Shown here in pieces: positions 7,659 through 16,494 of a stretch of 35,423 nt of DNA (its first letter is position 1; each line of letters begins with the position of its first letter). The stretch is from the NCBI GenBank assembly GCA_017387685.1, contig JAFOEU010000026.1:1-35423 (forward strand). The letters run 5' to 3'. This stretch comes from Clostridia bacterium. Its GTDB lineage: Bacteria > Bacillota > Clostridia > Oscillospirales > CAG-272. The position numbers and the translations under genes are program-made. Below the pieces are notes generated by a model. That model had not been told where the DNA came from and searched no databases. It saw only the letters and a list, made by a program, of their open reading frames with translations.

Positions 7659-9059
7659 TTAATAGCGGTTGAATGCCGAGAAGCCGCGGTGTGCCTCGTA
7701 GAGGTCAACCTTGGAGATGACCTCGTAGGGCGCGTGCATAGCGATTACGGGAACGCCGAGGTCAACGACCTCAATGTTGTGCTTGGAGATGAACTTTGCA
7801 ACGGTTCCGCCGCCGCCGAAGTCAACCTTACCGAGCTCGCCTGCCTGCCATACAACGTCGTCCTTTGCCATCATAGCGCGGAGACGTCCGATGAATTCAG
7901 CGGATGCATCGTTTGTTCCGCCCTTACCGCGCGAGCCGGTGTACTTGGTGAGTACTACGCCGCAGGAGAGGAGGGAGGAGTTGCGCTTCTCGAATGCTTC
8001 GCCGAAGTTGGGGTCGAAAGCTGCGGAAACGTCTGCGGAGAGGCAGATGGATGCCGCGCGGACTGCTGCGGGGGATGCGTTCTGCGAAGCCGCAATAGCG
8101 TCGATGAGGTCGAGGATGAGATCGCACTGCATACCGCTGTTGCCGTCGCTTCCGGTCTCTTCCTTGTCGGCAAGTATGCACATCATAGTGTGGGGAGTGC
8201 CCATCTTGAGTGCCTCGAACATTGCGGTCATTGCGGGATAAGCACAAACGCGGTCATCATGACCGTAAGCGCAGATCATGGAGCGGTCAAGTCCGACGTC
8301 GCGCGCGTTGCCTACGGGAACTGCGGAAAGCTCTGCGGAAAGGAAATCTTCCTCGCAGATGCCGTACTTTTCGTTGAGAATACGGAGGACGTTGAGCTTG
8401 ATTCCGTCAGCCTCGTTTACGAGAGGACGGCTACCGACGAGGAGATTGAGCTTTTCGCCGGGGATCGCCTCGCCGAGGGGCTTGCGGTCATCGTTGTGAC
8501 CGAGGTGGGGGAGAAGATCGTTGATGTAGAGAACGGGATCGGTGGGGTCTTCGCCGATGGATACCCATACGCTCTCGCCATCAGCCTTGATGACTACGCC
8601 GTGAAGTGCGAGGGGAGTTGCTACCCACTGGTACTTTCTGATACCGCCGTAGTAGTGAGTCTTGAGGAATGCCATTCCGCTGTCCTCATAGAGGGGAACC
8701 TGCTTGAGGTCGATGCGGGGGGAGTCGATATGAGCCGCGGAGATGCGGATACCCTCGGTGAGAGCTTCCTCGCCGACGGAGAAGAGGAAGAGGTTCTTGC
8801 CTCTGTTGTTGTAATAGTACTTGCCGCCGACGGTGATCTCGTCGCCGAATGCGTAGGGAACAAATCCCTCTGCCTCTGCGAGCTTGATGGATGCCCATAC
8901 AGCCTCGCGCTCGGTCTTTGCTTCGTCGAGGTACTTTGCGTAGCCAACTGCATAATCGTAAGCCGCCTCGATGGCAGCCTCGTCGCGGCGCTCGTAAACG
9001 CTCTTTTTCTTGTAGAGAAGCTCGCGTGCGGCTTCTGCGGGAGTTTTGATTTCGCTCAT
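7659..9059 (-). CDS. M18 family zinc aminopeptidase
   Basis: This is a 466-residue metallo-aminopeptidase of the M18 (aspartyl aminopeptidase/ApeA-like) family, likely a cytosolic dodecamer acting on short peptides. Metal and catalytic motifs are visible: ISAAHIDSPRIDLKQ (His110, Asp112), AYGHDDR (about 264-270), ADKEETGSDGNSGM (Glu300/Glu301) and a late His in VIAMHAPYEVIS. There is no signal peptide, consistent with a cytoplasmic enzyme. AAAGGA lies 10-15 nt upstream of the ATG. It lies between the lytic transglycosylase and prfA in the same transcript. The exact substrate preference cannot be read from the sequence. Confidence 0.92.
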   Translation of the reverse strand: MSEIKTPAEAARELLYKKKSVYERRDEAAIEAAYDYAVGYAKYLDEAKTEREAVWASIKLAEAEGFVPYAFGDEITVGGKYYYNNRGKNLFLFSVGEEALTEGIRISAAHIDSPRIDLKQVPLYEDSGMAFLKTHYYGGIRKYQWVATPLALHGVVIKADGESVWVSIGEDPTDPVLYINDLLPHLGHNDDRKPLGEAIPGEKLNLLVGSRPLVNEADGIKLNVLRILNEKYGICEEDFLSAELSAVPVGNARDVGLDRSMICAYGHDDRVCAYPAMTAMFEALKMGTPHTMMCILADKEETGSDGNSGMQCDLILDLIDAIAASQNASPAAVRAASICLSADVSAAFDPNFGEAFEKRNSSLLSCGVVLTKYTGSRGKGGTNDASAEFIGRLRAMMAKDDVVWQAGELGKVDFGGGGTVAKFISKHNIEVVDLGVPVIAMHAPYEVISKVDLYEAHRGFSAFNRY

Positions 9060-9077
9060 TTTGTGTATTTTCCTTTC

Positions 9078-9650
9078 TTAATTTGCAGATTCATATAATT
9101 CACGGTAAATTCCTACCGTTTTTTCAAATTTTTTGACGTATTTTTCGGTGTCGCGGTCGGGAATTATCAGCAGATTTCCTTCTTCATCGAGATTTTCCTT
9201 GTTTGCAAGCCAACCGTCAACCTTCCTCTCGCCCGCGTAAAGTGCGGCGTAAACTGCGCGCCAATTCTGATATTTTTCAAAAAGCTTTGCAATCTTATAA
9301 GTGCCGATCTCGATATTTGTCTGCGGCTCAAAAAGCAGACCCGAATCGACTTTTTTGCCGATCTCGGCTGAAAGAATATCGTATTCCGCACGGCTCAGCT
9401 GCATAAGTCCGATCTCGCCGTCCTCCGAAACGAGTGCGGAATCGTAGTCGCTCTCGATCTTTATCGCGCCGTAAACGACCGAAACGGGCACAGCGTATTC
9501 GTAGTAGCAGGCAACGACGGTATCGTTATACTGCCTCGGATATTCGTGCATCTGATATTTTGTGAAAAGATGATCGTAGGTAAATCCGCATAGGACGGAG
9601 AATGCAAGGATCAAGATTATTAAGATCGAATTTAAGAATTTATTTCTCAT
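9078..9650 (-). CDS. Membrane-anchored lytic transglycosylase (SLT domain)
   Basis: A 190-residue protein with one N-terminal membrane segment (about residues 6-24) and a goose-type/SLT lysozyme fold outside the cell. It should cleave peptidoglycan glycan strands to give anhydro-muramyl ends. The catalytic Glu66 lies in GAIKIESDYDSALVS, followed by the family motif GEIGLMQLS and the later QTNIEIGTYKIAKL and WRAVYAALYAGE segments. It resembles YjbJ/CwlQ-type Firmicutes transglycosylases. The ATG overlaps the coaE stop (ATGA), so translation is coupled to coaE. Confidence 0.9.
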   Translation of the reverse strand: MRNKFLNSILIILILAFSVLCGFTYDHLFTKYQMHEYPRQYNDTVVACYYEYAVPVSVVYGAIKIESDYDSALVSEDGEIGLMQLSRAEYDILSAEIGKKVDSGLLFEPQTNIEIGTYKIAKLFEKYQNWRAVYAALYAGERKVDGWLANKENLDEEGNLLIIPDRDTEKYVKKFEKTVGIYRELYESAN

Positions 9651-10237
9651 TTGATTGATGCTCGGAGTATTTTTTCGGCTTCGGCGCGGAGCTTTTCAGC
9701 GTCGCCGTCGTTGATTACTGTGTAAGTCGCGCGCGAGGAATAAAACTCATCGGAGGGAGCGGCATTCATTCGTGCGCGAAGTGCCTCTGCGGTGCGGTTG
9801 TCGCGCAGAGTGAGCCTTGAAAGGCGACACTCGGGGGATGCAAGGAGGGCGACGGTGAAGTCACATTCCTTTTCAAAATTCGCTTCAAAGAGCAGGGGAG
9901 CGTCTATGACGGCACAGGATTTGTCGGTGCTTTTTATTGCCTTTCTAACTTCAGCAAGAACGAAGGCGTGGGTGATCTCGTTTAGTCTTGCGCGGAGCCC
10001 GTCTGCACCGGGTGCGAAAACTATCGCGCCGAGGGCGATACGGTCAAGGCTGCAGTCGGGCTTGATTACCGATGCACCGAATTCGGCTTCAAGCGCGCGG
10101 GTACATTCGGACGGAGAGTCGACAAGAGTATGGTAAATTTTGTCGCAGTCGAGATGCAGACATCCGAGCTCTTCAAGATACGAACAGAAAAGCGATTTGC
10201 CCGCCCCGCTTGGGCCGGTTATACCGATTACAGTCAT
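9647..10237 (-). CDS. coaE: Dephospho-CoA kinase
   Basis: It phosphorylates the 3-prime hydroxyl of dephospho-CoA, the last step of coenzyme A synthesis. The 196-residue length is typical. The P-loop is GPSGAGKS (8-15). The family hallmarks LDCDKIYH (about 33-40), VIDAPLLFEANFEKECD (about 111-127) and the lid-region SRLTLRDNRT follow. It is the first gene of the long minus-strand run, with GAGAGGT in front of the ATG and a promoter candidate at 10298-10326. Confidence 0.94.
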   Translation of the reverse strand: MTVIGITGPSGAGKSLFCSYLEELGCLHLDCDKIYHTLVDSPSECTRALEAEFGASVIKPDCSLDRIALGAIVFAPGADGLRARLNEITHAFVLAEVRKAIKSTDKSCAVIDAPLLFEANFEKECDFTVALLASPECRLSRLTLRDNRTAEALRARMNAAPSDEFYSSRATYTVINDGDAEKLRAEAEKILRASIK

Positions 10238-10297
10238 TATTTACCTCTCTTTCCTTAATTAGACAATATTTCTGCATTATATTAATATACATAGTAC

Positions 10298-10326
10298 ATT
10301 ATAGCACATTTGGGAAGAAAATGCAA
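10298..10326 (-). promoter_or_regulatory. Sigma-A-type promoter candidate for the coaE operon
   Basis: On the minus strand TTGCAT (10326-10321), a 17-bp spacer and a perfect TATAAT (10303-10298) stand about 60 bp upstream of the coaE ATG. The -35 box is weak. It is the best candidate in the divergent spacer. Confidence 0.55.
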
Positions 10327-10374
10327 GTATTATTTTTATATAGATATCAATACTGACAATTTTGCATTTTTCTG

Positions 10375-10403
10375 TTGCAAAATCCTTTTATTTGTTGTAT
10401 AAT
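10375..10403 (+). promoter_or_regulatory. Sigma-A-type promoter for the yjjG-murB-whiA-dnaE operon
   Basis: TTGCAA (10375-10380), 17 bp and TATAAT (10398-10403) are followed by GGAGG at 10421-10425, 8 nt before the ATG at 10434. It is back to back with the coaE promoter. Confidence 0.75.
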
Positions 10404-10433
10404 ATATTTTGAGAAAGTATGGAGGTATGAAAA

Positions 10434-11123
10434 ATGCCCAAGAAATATGAATGGCTGCTTTTTGATGCAGACGATACCCTGCTTGACTTCAAGCTCGGTG
10501 AAAAGAGAGCGATCACAGCGACTTTCCTTGCGGCGGGACTGCCGACCGATGACGAGGTTATCGAAACCTACAGCAGGATCAACGACAATCTCTGGAAGAT
10601 GCTTGAGCGCGGAGAAGTGACGAAGGATCGCCTCAAGGTTCTGCGTTTTGAGCAATTCTGCGAGCATTACGGCTTCGACTATGACGGCGCGGCGCTTGCC
10701 GACGCTTACGTTGAGCATCTGAAAAAGCAGACTGTGCTGCTCGACGGAGCGGAGGACGTTTCCCGCGCGCTTTACGGAAAATATAAAATGTACATCATCA
10801 CCAACGGCATCGAGGCGGTGCAGACCGCTCGCTTCGGCGGTTGTGCGATCAAGGATTATTTTGAAAAATGCTATATTTCGGATGCCATTGGAGTGGCGAA
10901 GCCGAAAAAGGGATTTTTTGATGCCGTCGCGGCAGATATTCCCGATTTTGATAAGTCGCGTGCGCTTATAATAGGCGACTCGCTGACCTCGGATATCAAG
11001 GGCGGCGTCGAGTACGGAATCGACACCTGCTGGCTCAATCCCGCGGGCAAGGAAATCCCTGAGGGAATGGATATCACCTACGTTATCGGCGATATCTGCG
11101 AACTGCTTAATATTTTGGAGTAA
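10434..11123 (+). CDS. yjjG: YjjG-like HAD nucleotidase
   Basis: A 229-residue haloacid-dehalogenase phosphatase of the YjjG subfamily, which removes phosphate from non-canonical pyrimidine nucleotides. The nucleophile motif is LLFDADDTLLDF (Asp11/Asp13). Motif II is IITNGIEAVQ (about 120-129, TNG), Lys is in GVAKPKKGFF (about 160-169), and motif IV is IIGDSLTSDIKGG (about 181-193). A helical cap lies between motifs I and II. A strong GGAGG sets the start. It is the first gene of the murB-whiA-dnaE operon; the metabolic link to those genes is unclear. Confidence 0.88.
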   Translation: MPKKYEWLLFDADDTLLDFKLGEKRAITATFLAAGLPTDDEVIETYSRINDNLWKMLERGEVTKDRLKVLRFEQFCEHYGFDYDGAALADAYVEHLKKQTVLLDGAEDVSRALYGKYKMYIITNGIEAVQTARFGGCAIKDYFEKCYISDAIGVAKPKKGFFDAVAADIPDFDKSRALIIGDSLTSDIKGGVEYGIDTCWLNPAGKEIPEGMDITYVIGDICELLNILE

Positions 11124-11125
11124 TT

Positions 11126-12055
11126 ATGGACAGAGATCTTGTTTTGTTGTCGCTAATGCGAAAATTTGAAGAAGAGGGGATCGAATGCGCGAATGCGCTT
11201 CCGCTTTCCTCGAAAACGAGCTTTAAGATAGGCGGCCCCGCAGATCTTGCGGTCTTCCCGAAAGACGAGGGTGAGCTCGAATATATAATGGCGTATCTTG
11301 GCGACCGTGAGATGCCCTACATAGTCATCGGCAACGGCTCGAATATACTTTTTGATGACGCGGGCTACCGCGGATGCGTTATTTTCACCGAACGGATGAA
11401 CAAGGTCACGGTTGACGGAAACCGAATCACCGCGGGTGCGGGAGCATCCTTTACCGCACTTGCCGTTACGGCAAAAAACGCGTCGCTGACGGGACTTGAA
11501 TTTGCTTACGGCATCCCCGGAAGCGTGGGAGGTGCGGTCGTTATGAATGCGGGCGCGTACGGCGGAGAGGTTGCGCAGGCGCTTGAATCCTGCACACTCT
11601 ATGATGCTGAAAAGTGCGAAGTCCGTATTTTAACCAAGGACGAAATGGAGCTTTCGTACCGACACAGCATTTTTTCGGAAAATAAAAAATATATCTGTAT
11701 TTCGGCAACCTTTACCCTCAAAGAGGGTAAAAAGGATGAGATCGACGCGGTTATGCGCGATCTTATGCAGAGAAGAATATCGAAACAGCCGCTTGAATAT
11801 CCGAGCGCGGGAAGCGTTTTCAAGCGCCCCGCTCCCGATCTTTTCGTCGGCAAGATGATAGAAGAATCGGGACTTAAGGGATACACGATAGGCGGTGCGC
11901 AGGTCTCCGAAAAGCACGCGGGATTCATCATCAACGTCGGCGGAGCGACCGCGAAGGACGTTCTTGACCTCGTCGGGCATATTCAGGGCGTTATCCGTCA
12001 AAACTACGGCGTGGAGATCGAATGCGAGATCAGAAGAGCGGGGACGGGCGAATGA
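11126..12055 (+). CDS. murB: UDP-N-acetylenolpyruvoylglucosamine reductase
   Basis: MurB reduces UDP-GlcNAc-enolpyruvate to UDP-MurNAc with NADPH and FAD, the second committed step of peptidoglycan synthesis. It has 309 residues. FAD-binding motifs are IGNGSNILFDD (68-78) and YGIPGSVGGAVVMNAGAYGG (128-147). The substrate motif SYRHSIF is near 177-183, the proton-donor Ser230 lies in PSAGSVFKRP, and the C-terminal Glu-containing segment GVEIECEIRR is near 295-304. These features and the length fit the short Gram-positive type. It starts 2 nt after yjjG, with GGAG inside the yjjG 3-prime end, and overlaps whiA by ATGA. Confidence 0.96.
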   Translation: MDRDLVLLSLMRKFEEEGIECANALPLSSKTSFKIGGPADLAVFPKDEGELEYIMAYLGDREMPYIVIGNGSNILFDDAGYRGCVIFTERMNKVTVDGNRITAGAGASFTALAVTAKNASLTGLEFAYGIPGSVGGAVVMNAGAYGGEVAQALESCTLYDAEKCEVRILTKDEMELSYRHSIFSENKKYICISATFTLKEGKKDEIDAVMRDLMQRRISKQPLEYPSAGSVFKRPAPDLFVGKMIEESGLKGYTIGGAQVSEKHAGFIINVGGATAKDVLDLVGHIQGVIRQNYGVEIECEIRRAGTGE

Positions 12056-12930
12056 AGAGCTTCACCGAACGCGTGAGAGACGAGATAGCGGAAAATCTGC
12101 CTTCGCCTCAATGCTGTCGCCGCGCGATGCTCTGCGGAATGCTGATCAATGCCGATTGCTCGCCCTCAGGCAGTGTTTACGCCAAACTTTCGGGGAATGC
12201 GTCTATCGAGCTTTTACCCAAGATCCTGCGCGAGACCTACGGCAGAGAGGCAACCGTGAATCTGCAGAAAAACTACGGCAGAATAGCCGCGGAGGTTGCG
12301 TTTACCTCCGAAAAGCTTGCGGATAAGCTGCGCGAGCTTTCAGGAGATGCCGAGCCCACGCTTTTTAAATGCAAGGATTGCTCATCCGCTTTTTTGGCGG
12401 GAATTCTGCTTTCCTCCGCTAATTTCTCGAATCCCGACAAGGAATCGAGGATCGAGATAAGAATAAACGATCCCGCACGCGCCGAAAACGTTGTGCATTA
12501 TTTTGAGGAGATTGGACACCGTCCGGGACTCTCGAATCGCGACGGCATCTCTTCGCTGATCTTCAAGCGCAGTGAGGACGTCGAGGATATTCTCGCCATC
12601 GCGGGCGCGGTCAGCTCGGTTATGGAGCTGATGCAGGGCAAGCTGATGCGCGAGCTCCGCGGTCAGGTCAACCGCAATTCAAACTGTGAGGTTCGTAACA
12701 TCGGACGTGTTGCGGTTGCTTCTCAAAATCAGATCGACGCCATTGCCGAGATACGCGCCGCGGGAAGATTTGCCGCCCTTCCCGATGAATTAAAGGAAAC
12801 GGCAACACTCCGCGAGGATTTCCCCGAGCTCTCGCTTGCCGACCTTGCGGCAAAGCATTCACCCCCGATAACGAAATCGGGGTTAAACCACAGACTAAAA
12901 AAGCTTCTCGCTCTTGCGGGAATAGAGTAA
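12052..12930 (+). CDS. whiA: WhiA-family sporulation/cell-division regulator
   Basis: A 292-residue DNA-binding protein conserved in Gram-positive bacteria. In Streptomyces it activates sporulation division genes, and in Bacillus it influences division and chromosome segregation. I chose the ATG at 12052 (KSFTERVRDEIAENLP), which overlaps the murB stop as ATGA, over an upstream in-frame ATG at 12022. The N-terminal LAGLIDADG-like domain includes CCRRAMLCGML. The C-terminal helix-turn-helix ends with the family hallmark SPPITKSGLNHRLKKL (about 270-285). In many Firmicutes whiA follows rapZ and yvcK; here it follows murB directly. Confidence 0.94.
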   Translation: MKSFTERVRDEIAENLPSPQCCRRAMLCGMLINADCSPSGSVYAKLSGNASIELLPKILRETYGREATVNLQKNYGRIAAEVAFTSEKLADKLRELSGDAEPTLFKCKDCSSAFLAGILLSSANFSNPDKESRIEIRINDPARAENVVHYFEEIGHRPGLSNRDGISSLIFKRSEDVEDILAIAGAVSSVMELMQGKLMRELRGQVNRNSNCEVRNIGRVAVASQNQIDAIAEIRAAGRFAALPDELKETATLREDFPELSLADLAAKHSPPITKSGLNHRLKKLLALAGIE

Positions 12931-12951
12931 AAAATATAGGGAGGTGCGGCG

Positions 12952-15900
12952 ATGGGAGACTTCGTCCATCTGCATTTGCATACCGAATATAGTCTGCTTG
13001 ACGGCGCGTGCCGTATCAAGGATATCCCCGAGGCGGTCATCGCGGCGGGGCATTCTGCCGTTGCAATGACCGATCACGGCGGGATGTACGGTACGATGCA
13101 ATTCTACCGCGCCTGCAAGGAAAAGGGCGTAAAGCCCATAATCGGATGCGAGGTCTACGTCGCTCCCGGATCGCGCTTTGACAGAGTTTCGGGGCGCGAG
13201 GGCGGCTCGCATCACCTCGTTCTCCTTTGTGAAAACGAAACGGGTTACAGAAATCTGACCTTTATGGTCTCAAAGGCTTTCACCGAGGGCTTTTATGCAC
13301 GCCCCCGCGTTGACCTTGAGCTTCTCCGAAACCATTCCGATGGACTGATCGCGCTTTCCGCGTGCCTTTCGGGCGAGATCCCGTCTGCACTTTGTGCCGG
13401 AGACCGCGAGAGGGCGGAGAATATTGCAAAGACTTATCAAAAGATTTTCGGAGACCGATTCTATATTGAGCTTCAAAACCACGGTATTGCCGAGGAAAGG
13501 CAAATTTTGCCCGAGCTTTACGATATTGCGAAGAGCCTCGGTATTCCCGTAGTAGCCACCAACGACGTCCACTACATCCGCAAGAGCGATGCTCGCGCAC
13601 AGACTGTTCTGATGTGTATTCAGACGAATACCACGTTGGCGGACGGCGGCAGACCCGGCTTTGAAACCGATGAGTTTTACTATAAATCCACCCTCGAGAT
13701 GGAGCGGCTTTTCGGCGGCTTTGAGGGTGCGATCGAAAATACCGTCAAGATCGCGGAGATGTGCGATCTTGAGCTTGAGCACGAGGGCTATTTGCTGCCG
13801 ACTTATCCTTTGAATGAGGGTGAGAATGCCGCAGACTTGCTCCGCCTTCGTACCTACGAGGGCATCGAGCGGCTTATGCTCGCGGGCAGAGTCCCCGCGG
13901 ATGGTTTTACGGTAGCCGACTATATGGAGCGCGCCGACTATGAGCTTGACGTCATCCATTCGATGGGCTTTGACGATTATTTTTTGATCGTTTCCGACTA
14001 CGTAGGATTTGCCAAGAGCGAGGGGATTCCCGTCGGTCCCGGCAGAGGCTCGGGATGCGGAAGCCTCGTTGCCTTCGGTACGGGCATTACGGATATTGAT
14101 CCGCTTCGGTTTGATCTGCTCTTTGAGCGATTCCTCAACCCCGAGCGAGTCAGTATGCCCGATATTGATATCGACTTTTGCTATAACCGCCGCGACGAGG
14201 TACTTGCTTACGTCAAGGAAAAATACGGTACGGAGCGCGTTTCGCAGATCATCACCTTCGGTACTCTTGCCGCGCGTGCGGCAATACGCGACTGCGGACG
14301 TGCTCTCGGAATGAGCTACGCCGACGTTGACGAGATTGCAAAGCTGATCCCGCGCGAGCTTGACGTTACGATAGATCAGGCTCTCGTCGTTCCCGCACTT
14401 AAAGAAAAATATAATTCATCCGACGATATCCGCGAGCTGATCGACACCGCGCGTCTGCTCGAGGGTATGCCGAGAAACGTATCTATCCACGCCGCGGGCG
14501 TGGTTATCACCGAGCGTCCCGTTCACGAATATCTTCCTCTTGCGGTATCGGGCGGCGCGGTCATAACCCAGTTTGACATGGATACAGTCGCCTCGCTCGG
14601 ACTTCTTAAATTCGATTTCCTCGCTCTGCGTTATCTGACGATAATAGATGATGCGGTGAAGATGATACGCGAAAATCAGCCCGATTTTGAGATCGAAAAG
14701 GTTGATCTTTCGGATAAAAAGACCTACGAGCTCATCTCTTCGGGACAGACGAGCGGAGTTTTTCAGCTTGAGTCCTCGGGTATGAGAGCGATGCTCCAAA
14801 ATCTTTGCCCCGAGAATATCGACGATATCCTTGCGGCGATCGCGCTCTACCGACCGGGACCTATGGAGTCGATCCCGAAATATATCGAGGGCAAAAACGC
14901 CCCCGAAAGCGTTGAATACGCGCATCCCCTGCTCGAACCGATACTTTGCTCGACCTACGGCTGTATTGTTTATCAGGAGCAGGTTATGAATATTTTCCGC
15001 ACGGTTGCGGGATTTTCGTTCGGACGTGCGGATATCGTCCGCCGTGCGATGTCGAAGAAAAAAGCCTCTGCTCTTGCGGCAGAGAGGGATAACTTTATCA
15101 GCGGTGCCGCCGAGCGCGGAATCGAGCGCGAGGTTGCAGAAAAGCTCTTCGAGGATATGTCAAGCTTTGCTTCCTATGCCTTCAACAAGAGCCACGCGGC
15201 GGCTTACGCGATGCTTTCTTTCAGAACCGCATACCTCAAGGCGCATTATCCGCGCGAGTATTTCTCCGCGCTCCTGACCTCGGTGCTCGGAAATGCCGAC
15301 AAGATAGCGGAATATATAGCCGAGGCGAACCGCGCGGGAATACGCGTTCTGCCACCGGACGGTAACCGCAGTATGCATGATTTCCACGTAAGCGGAAAGG
15401 ATATCACCTTCGGTCTGCTTGCACTTAAAAACGTCGGACGGCAGTTCGTTGACAGGATAATTATCGAGCGCACCGACAGACCCTTTTCGTCCTTCTCGGA
15501 CTTCCTTGACAGAATGTCCGAGGGCGATCTCAACCGCCGTATGGTCGAGTCACTCATCAAGGCGGGAGCTTTCGATTCGCTCGGCACGTTCCGCTCACGT
15601 CTGCTATCTGTGCTCGACGAGGCACTCGGAGCGATAGCGCGAAAGAACCGCGGAAATATCGCGGGGCAGATGGATATGTTCTCGATGCCCGACAGCGAGG
15701 CGGGAGGCGGTGAGAGCATCGTTTATCCCGAAATTCCCGAGCTGCCGACGCGAGACCTCCTTTATATGGAGCGCGAGGTTGCGGGGCTCTTCTTCTCGGG
15801 TCATCTGCTTGACGGATACGGACTCCACATCAAGTCGCTTTCACCTCAGAATATAGTTGACGTTGCGGGAAGAGAGGATGAGGAGGAAGAAACCGAAACT

Positions 15901-16491
15901 CTGCCCGACGGAGCAAAGGTCTGCCTTTGCGGAATTATTTCTTCTGTAACGCAGAAAAACACGCGCAAGGGTGACAGTATGGCTTTTGCTACCCTTGAAG
16001 ATAAATCGGGCTCGCTTGAGCTTGTGGTTTTCGCGAAGCAATACGAAGCCTACCGCAGACATATCGATACGGATAACGCCGTGTGCGTGACGGGTACGGT
16101 CTCACGCCGCGACGGAGAGCGGGCGAAGGTGCTTGTCAATACCGCCGCTATGCTTCTGACGGACGAGGATTTCAAGCGCCGTAAGCCCGAGGCGCCGAAG
16201 CCTGTTTCGGTGCCGCCGCAGAGAACCGTTCAAAAGCCAACCGTCCCTGCACCTCGATCGGAGCAGAGAAAGCCGCCCTCCGTGGTCTATATCCGTGTTC
16301 CCTCGAGGGGATCGGAGATATACAAAAAATGCGAGAATATCGTTGAGATATTCGAGGGATTTACACGCGTCAGCTTCTATTTTACCGACACGAAAAAATA
16401 CGAGGACCATCCGCACGGAATGATCCTCGGAGACGTTCAGATAGCCGAGCTTCGCCGTCTTGCGGGCGAGGATTCGGTGGTCATCAAGTGA
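12952..16491 (+). CDS. dnaE: DNA polymerase III alpha subunit, DnaE type
   Basis: A C-family replicative polymerase of 1179 residues, typical for DnaE. The N-terminal PHP domain starts VHLHLHTEYSLLDG (HxH at 8 and 10) and includes AMTDHGGMYG. The polymerase core has GPGRGSGCGSLVAF, the catalytic PDIDIDF (Asp404, Asp406) and a third acidic residue in LKFDFLAL (Asp555). The finger region YRPGPMESIPKYI and the tandem HhH region (ALKNVGRQFVDRII) follow. An OB-fold lies near 990-1070 (VCLCGIISSVTQKNT), then a Pro-rich linker and a C-terminal tail. In Firmicutes DnaE usually extends primers for PolC; PolC is not in the window. GGGAGGTG lies 9 nt before the ATG. No terminator is visible before the convergent gene 3 bp away. 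Confidence 0.97.
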   Translation: MGDFVHLHLHTEYSLLDGACRIKDIPEAVIAAGHSAVAMTDHGGMYGTMQFYRACKEKGVKPIIGCEVYVAPGSRFDRVSGREGGSHHLVLLCENETGYRNLTFMVSKAFTEGFYARPRVDLELLRNHSDGLIALSACLSGEIPSALCAGDRERAENIAKTYQKIFGDRFYIELQNHGIAEERQILPELYDIAKSLGIPVVATNDVHYIRKSDARAQTVLMCIQTNTTLADGGRPGFETDEFYYKSTLEMERLFGGFEGAIENTVKIAEMCDLELEHEGYLLPTYPLNEGENAADLLRLRTYEGIERLMLAGRVPADGFTVADYMERADYELDVIHSMGFDDYFLIVSDYVGFAKSEGIPVGPGRGSGCGSLVAFGTGITDIDPLRFDLLFERFLNPERVSMPDIDIDFCYNRRDEVLAYVKEKYGTERVSQIITFGTLAARAAIRDCGRALGMSYADVDEIAKLIPRELDVTIDQALVVPALKEKYNSSDDIRELIDTARLLEGMPRNVSIHAAGVVITERPVHEYLPLAVSGGAVITQFDMDTVASLGLLKFDFLALRYLTIIDDAVKMIRENQPDFEIEKVDLSDKKTYELISSGQTSGVFQLESSGMRAMLQNLCPENIDDILAAIALYRPGPMESIPKYIEGKNAPESVEYAHPLLEPILCSTYGCIVYQEQVMNIFRTVAGFSFGRADIVRRAMSKKKASALAAERDNFISGAAERGIEREVAEKLFEDMSSFASYAFNKSHAAAYAMLSFRTAYLKAHYPREYFSALLTSVLGNADKIAEYIAEANRAGIRVLPPDGNRSMHDFHVSGKDITFGLLALKNVGRQFVDRIIIERTDRPFSSFSDFLDRMSEGDLNRRMVESLIKAGAFDSLGTFRSRLLSVLDEALGAIARKNRGNIAGQMDMFSMPDSEAGGGESIVYPEIPELPTRDLLYMEREVAGLFFSGHLLDGYGLHIKSLSPQNIVDVAGREDEEEETETLPDGAKVCLCGIISSVTQKNTRKGDSMAFATLEDKSGSLELVVFAKQYEAYRRHIDTDNAVCVTGTVSRRDGERAKVLVNTAAMLLTDEDFKRRKPEAPKPVSVPPQRTVQKPTVPAPRSEQRKPPSVVYIRVPSRGSEIYKKCENIVEIFEGFTRVSFYFTDTKKYEDHPHGMILGDVQIAELRRLAGEDSVVIK

Positions 16492-16494
16492 ATT

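Noticed and set aside
7689-9098. A 469-codon plus-strand open frame opposite the M18 aminopeptidase
   Set aside because: It is an antisense shadow without a binding site or family motifs; the aminopeptidase motifs are intact on the minus strand.
12022-12051. Earlier in-frame ATG for whiA
   Set aside because: It lies within murB with no binding site and adds ten residues atypical for WhiA. The ATGA overlap at 12052 gives the usual N-terminus.
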